From positions 1-8,172 of the forward strand of contig JAKAML010000043.1 of assembly GCA_021812845.1 (NCBI GenBank): a DNA stretch of 8,172 nt, written 5' to 3'. The stretch is from Pseudomonadota bacterium (lineage in GTDB: Bacteria; Pseudomonadota; Alphaproteobacteria; Rhizobiales; Hyphomicrobiaceae). The position numbers and the translations under genes were made by a program. How positions within the stretch are numbered: position 1 is the stretch's first letter; each line of letters starts with the position of its first letter. The notes under the pieces are model-generated. The model searched no databases, had not been told where the DNA came from, and saw nothing but the letters and a program-made list of their open reading frames with translations. Positions 5,399 through 8,172 of the stretch are shown in pieces.

Positions 5399-7714
5399 AT
5401 GTCCTCAAAGCCCGGGGCAGCCAGGCCGACGGCCGGGATCCGCGAGGACGCTCGACCCGCCGACGGCGGCGGGCGCGCCGGCCCGGGCGAGCCTGCGCTT
5501 CCCGAGCGCTCGGGCGTGCATCCTGCAGGCGGGGACGGGTCGTCGTCCGACGACACGATCGACGTCGCGCTGAGCCGGCTCGGTCTCGAGGCCGCCTCCG
5601 GCCCCGGCATGAAATTCCTCGAGGCCAGCCCCGACTGCGTCAAGGTCATCGATGCCGGCGGCGCGCTCCGCTACATGAACCGCAATGGCCGCTGCCTCAT
5701 GGAGGTCACCGACCTCGCTCCGCTCGTCGGCGGGCCGTGGTCCTCGCTCTGGCCTGAGGAAAGCCGCGCGACCGTGGCGCACGCCGTCGATGAGGCGCGG
5801 GCGGGACGCGAGACCCGCTTCACCGCCGAATGCCCCACCGCCAAAGGCACCAACAAGGTCTGGGACGTGGCGGTCGCGCCCGTCCACAACGCCGCGGGCG
5901 TCGTCGTCGCGATCCTCTCCGTCTCGCGCGACATCACCGCCCAGCGCAGCAGCGAGGCCAACCTGAGAAAGAGCGAGGAGCACTTCCGCGCCCTCGCCAA
6001 CAACATGGCGCAGCTCGCCTGGATGGCCGATCCGAGCGGACACATCTTCTGGTACAACGAGCGCTGGTACGACTATACCGGCACCACCTTCGAGGACATG
6101 GCCGGCTGGGGCTGGCAGAAGGTGCACCACCCCGAGCACGTCGACCGCGTGGTCGAGCGCATCACCCGCTGCTTCGAAAGCGGCGAGGTCTGGGAGGATC
6201 TGTTCCCCCTTCGCGGGAGGGATGGCGGCTACCGCTGGTTCCTGTCGCGCGCGATGCCCGTCCGCGGCGCCGACGGCACGGTCCAGTTCTGGTGCGGAAC
6301 CAACACCGACGTCACCGACCAGCGCCATCAGAGCCAGCGCCTGCGCCAGCTCGCGCGCATCATCGACCTGTCGCACGAGGCCATCCTGGTGCGCGAGCTC
6401 GGCGGCGGCATCGTGCTCTGGAACCGCGGCTGCGAGGAGCTCTACGGGCACGACAAGGCGAAGGCGACGGGCGTCTCGAGCTACGATCTGCTGCGGCCGC
6501 GGCTGCCGATGGAGCGCGACGCCTTCGACACCCACATCCTCACCGAAGGCTCGTGGAGCGGCGAGCTCCTCCACGTTGCCGCCGACGGGTCCGACGTGTG
6601 GGTCGACAGCCGCCAGGAGCTGATGCGGATCGGCGGCAGGAAGCTCGTCCTCGAGACCAACCGCGACATCACCGACCGCCGCAGCGCCGACGAGATCCGC
6701 GCGCTGCTGGTCGGCGAGCTCAACCATCGCGTCAAGAACACGATGGCGATCATCCAGTCGATCGCCGCCCAGACCGCCCGCAGCACGAACCGGATCGATC
6801 GCTTCGTCGAGAGCTTCAACGGCCGCATCCAGTCGCTTGCCAGCGCCCACAACGTTCTGACCGATGCCCACTGGTCCGGGGCCGATCTCGAACGCCTCGT
6901 GCTTTCGCAGGTCAACGTCGTCGGCGGCTGCGACGGGCGCGTCACGGTCGATGGCCCCGCGATGTTCCTGCCGCCGCAGACCGCGCTGCAGTTCACGCTC
7001 GTCTTCCACGAACTCGCGACCAACGCCGTCAAGCATGGCGCGCTGTCCAGCCCCGCCGGCCGCATCCACATCTCCTGGCGAACCGTGTCGGAGAACCCGA
7101 CCGTGCTCGATCTCGTCTGGACCGAGGCCGGCGGACCGCCGGTCGAGGCCCCGGCCGCGCGCGGCTTCGGCCTGACCCTGATCGAGCGCACCGACCGGCT
7201 GCCCAATCTCGGCGCGGAGATCGCGTTCCGGCCGCAAGGCATCGTCGCCCGCCTCCGCGCCGAGCTGGCGGACACGGCGGCTGCGCCGGGCGTGCTGTTC
7301 AATCCCGGCCGAGAGCTCATCAAGCGCTTCCGCGAGGACGCGCGCCCCGTCCGCGCCAGCCGCAAGCGGATCATGATCGTCGATCGCGAGCCCGCCGACG
7401 CGATGCTGGTCGAGGAGGTGATCTACGACGCCGGTCACGTCTCAATCGGGCCCGTGGCGACGATCGACGAGGCGTTGGCGAAGCTCGCCACCCTGGTCTG
7501 CGACGCCGTCATGGTCGATATCGACAGCCTGCGGCGCGAGGATGTCGCGGCACTCCTCGACGTGCTCGCGACGCGCGGCACGCCGGCGATCGCCCTCGGC
7601 AGCGTGGCGCGGCTCACCGAGGCGCACGTCGGCAGGATTTCGGGCATCGTCCCGAAGCCGATCTCGGATCGCGCCCTTCGCGACGCGCTCGTCGCCGCGG
7701 TCGGGCGCCCGTGA
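5399..7714 (+). CDS. Soluble PAS-PAS-PAS HWE/HRxxN histidine kinase with C-terminal receiver
   Basis: This is a 771-residue hybrid kinase without membrane segments. After a disordered Gly/Pro-rich N-terminus (1-65) come PAS domains at ~70-185, ~193-312 and ~315-428, each ending in a PAC-like D-I/V-T motif (SRDITAQR, NTDVTDQR, NRDITDRR). The phosphoacceptor box is ELNHRVKNTM with H443, fitting HRxxN. The catalytic domain (~528-623) has the HWE marks: HELATNAVKHGAL (H537, N542), WTE (574-576) and RGFGLTLIER. A receiver follows (~656-769) with D662, D707 and K753, but Arg at 663 where a Mg-binding acid is expected and no clear Thr/Ser switch residue. Its place right after phyR suggests it controls PhyR phosphorylation, like PhyK/Pak-type kinases. 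ATG 5399 is preceded at one base by the minicistron stop. An internal ATG at residue 71, just before PAS1, is a possible alternative start. Confidence 0.88.
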   Translation: MSSKPGAARPTAGIREDARPADGGGRAGPGEPALPERSGVHPAGGDGSSSDDTIDVALSRLGLEAASGPGMKFLEASPDCVKVIDAGGALRYMNRNGRCLMEVTDLAPLVGGPWSSLWPEESRATVAHAVDEARAGRETRFTAECPTAKGTNKVWDVAVAPVHNAAGVVVAILSVSRDITAQRSSEANLRKSEEHFRALANNMAQLAWMADPSGHIFWYNERWYDYTGTTFEDMAGWGWQKVHHPEHVDRVVERITRCFESGEVWEDLFPLRGRDGGYRWFLSRAMPVRGADGTVQFWCGTNTDVTDQRHQSQRLRQLARIIDLSHEAILVRELGGGIVLWNRGCEELYGHDKAKATGVSSYDLLRPRLPMERDAFDTHILTEGSWSGELLHVAADGSDVWVDSRQELMRIGGRKLVLETNRDITDRRSADEIRALLVGELNHRVKNTMAIIQSIAAQTARSTNRIDRFVESFNGRIQSLASAHNVLTDAHWSGADLERLVLSQVNVVGGCDGRVTVDGPAMFLPPQTALQFTLVFHELATNAVKHGALSSPAGRIHISWRTVSENPTVLDLVWTEAGGPPVEAPAARGFGLTLIERTDRLPNLGAEIAFRPQGIVARLRAELADTAAAPGVLFNPGRELIKRFREDARPVRASRKRIMIVDREPADAMLVEEVIYDAGHVSIGPVATIDEALAKLATLVCDAVMVDIDSLRREDVAALLDVLATRGTPAIALGSVARLTEAHVGRISGIVPKPISDRALRDALVAAVGRP

Positions 7715-7774
7715 GGGGGAACCGCGCGGCGACGGCCGCCCTCGGGTGCCGAGCCGCCCCGAGCCGAGCGCCCC

Positions 7775-7796
7775 GGCCTCGAATTCCGACGAGGCC
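7775..7796 (+). terminator. Stem-loop after the kinase gene, possible terminator
   Basis: GGCCTCG (7775-7781) and CGAGGCC (7790-7796) form a perfect 7-bp stem with an eight-base loop, 60 bases after the kinase stop. No T-run follows, so it may act as a mRNA end-stabilising hairpin or a rho-linked stop. A further CTCGGG/CCCGAG pair lies just before it (7741-7746, 7758-7763). Confidence 0.4.
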
Positions 7797-7850
7797 TGGC
7801 GGTGGACGCAGTCATGAGCGAGACGGTCTCGTGCCGGAATCGAGCAGGAA

Positions 7851-8021
7851 CAGGGTATTTCTTCGGATTCAGGGGATTCTTCGAGGGCAAAAACGACGAA
7901 TTACTCCGTTTTTTCCGCCACTTAGTTGGAATTTTCCTTGCGGACGGAACAGGGAATTTTGCAGGTGAAACAGGGAATTTTTTCGCGGGTGTCAGGGAAC
8001 TCACACGGACGATCAGGGAAC
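7851..8021. repeat. Iteron-like array of CAGGGAA-type direct repeats, ~21-bp periodic
   Basis: Six same-orientation copies are visible: CAGGGTATTT (7851), CAGGGGATTC (7870), CAGGGAATTTT (7950), CAGGGAATTTTTT (7971), CAGGGAAC (7993) and CAGGGAAC (8014). Start-to-start steps are 19, 80, 21, 22 and 21 bases, so most copies sit two helical turns apart on the same face of the DNA, and the 80-base gap is close to four steps. Three copies are preceded by GGAA or GAAA. The layout resembles protein-binding iterons or integrase arm sites more than CRISPR. Confidence 0.65.
7889..7913. other. AT-rich inverted repeat inside the repeat array
   Basis: AAAAACG (7889-7895) and CGTTTTT (7907-7913) form a 7-bp inverted repeat with an 11-base loop, filling part of the large gap between the second and third direct repeats. 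It could be a terminator-like hairpin (T-run 7909-7914) or a bend between two groups of sites. Confidence 0.4.
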
Positions 8022-8133
8022 CCAGCGGAACCAGAAAATCTGCCTGCGTTGATGCGCGGCCCGGCGCGCCGATGCACGCGACCCGGCTTCCGCTTTCCAC
8101 GCCTGTGATGCATCATCCCAATAGTGCTCCGCT

Positions 8134-8169
8134 TTGTACACTCTAGGCCTTGTACTCAGTTTTCTCTAG
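8134..8169. repeat. Paired TTGTAC and CTCTAG short direct repeats at the window end
   Basis: TTGTAC occurs at 8134-8139 and 8150-8155, and CTCTAG at 8141-8146 and 8164-8169, so the order TTGTAC...CTCTAG appears twice in 36 bases. The units are short and may be chance, but they lie in the AT-richer tail next to the repeat array. Confidence 0.35.
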
Positions 8170-8172
8170 CCA

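Larger units (their letters stand above)
7797..8172. other. Gene-free, AT-richer right end
   Basis: I find no convincing gene in these 376 bases. Composition falls clearly below the GC-rich norm of the window between about 7850 and 7990. Short open frames here are built from the repeats described separately and lack ribosome sites and family resemblance. A perfect 10-bp palindrome, TGATGCATCA, lies at 8106-8115. The change in composition suggests intergenic or acquired DNA. Confidence 0.55.

Noticed and set aside
4366..5649. 427-codon minus-strand frame opposite phyR
   Set aside because: Antisense shadow of phyR, whose domains and receiver residues are unambiguous; the minus frame also crosses the phyR-kinase gap without any feature.
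5405..7438. 677-codon minus-strand frame opposite the kinase
   Set aside because: It is the antisense shadow of a well-supported kinase gene; long antisense frames are expected in DNA this GC-rich, and its composition matches no protein family.
7718..7722. GGAAC just after the kinase stop as an EcfG promoter
   Set aside because: No CGTT or close variant 16 or 17 bases downstream. The same holds for GGAAC at 1791, 3973, 7847, 7946, 7996 and 8017.
7851..8021. CRISPR array
   Set aside because: The conserved units are only 7-11 bases, variable, with ~10-13 base gaps, and no cas gene is present; this does not fit repeats and spacers.
7802..8146. Open frame of 114 codons over the right-end repeats
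   Set aside because: No ribosome site, no family resemblance, and its apparent peptide periodicity (seven residues) is simply the 21-bp DNA repeat read in frame.
8161..8172. Window ends in CCA, possible tRNA 3' end
   Set aside because: No acceptor stem partner, T-loop or anticodon arm can be folded from the preceding 80 bases.

Overview
The window is a very GC-rich stretch, apart from its last ~320 bases, of an alphaproteobacterial chromosome, most likely Hyphomicrobiales/Rhizobiales-like. The key evidence is a nepR-ecfG pair, a phyR gene (sigma-like domain fused to a receiver) and an HWE/HRxxN sensor kinase. Together these form the general stress response (GSR) partner-switching system, which is specific to Alphaproteobacteria. 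All convincing genes lie on the + strand. No genus can be assigned from this sequence alone.

Layout. Bases 1-1101 hold the 3' part of a gene for a YcjF/DUF697-like protein whose GTPase motifs look decayed. Next come two envelope-type genes: a DUF883 (ElaB/YqjD-like) protein at 1340-1648 and an unrecognised three-helix membrane protein at 1800-2336. The GSR core follows: nepR (2601-2876) overlapping ecfG (2873-3424), then dps (3831-4334), phyR (4477-5286) and a 771-residue PAS-PAS-PAS-HWE kinase-receiver protein (5399-7714). A 12-codon minicistron (5359-5397) with a strong ribosome binding site stops one base before the kinase start. From 7715 to the window end I see no gene. This tail becomes AT-richer from about 7850 and holds a set of CAGGGAA-type direct repeats spaced close to 21 bp.

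How it works together. Three sites match the EcfG promoter consensus GGAAC-N16-CGTT with the same 16-base spacer: upstream of the DUF883 gene (1176-1200), of nepR-ecfG (2477-2501) and of dps (3476-3500). The expected circuit is that the kinase controls PhyR phosphorylation, PhyR~P binds NepR, EcfG is released, and EcfG transcribes its own operon, dps and the envelope genes. The window thus appears to carry the sensor, switch, sigma factor and several outputs in one collinear block.

Most worth a second look: the 21-bp periodic repeat array near the right end, the minicistron in front of the kinase, the long dps leader with a perfect 14-bp tandem repeat, the 16-bp tandem repeat just upstream of the nepR promoter, the decayed G domain of the first gene, and the degraded receiver of the kinase. 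None of these proves a new system. The core of the window is a recognisable GSR locus in an uncommon arrangement.
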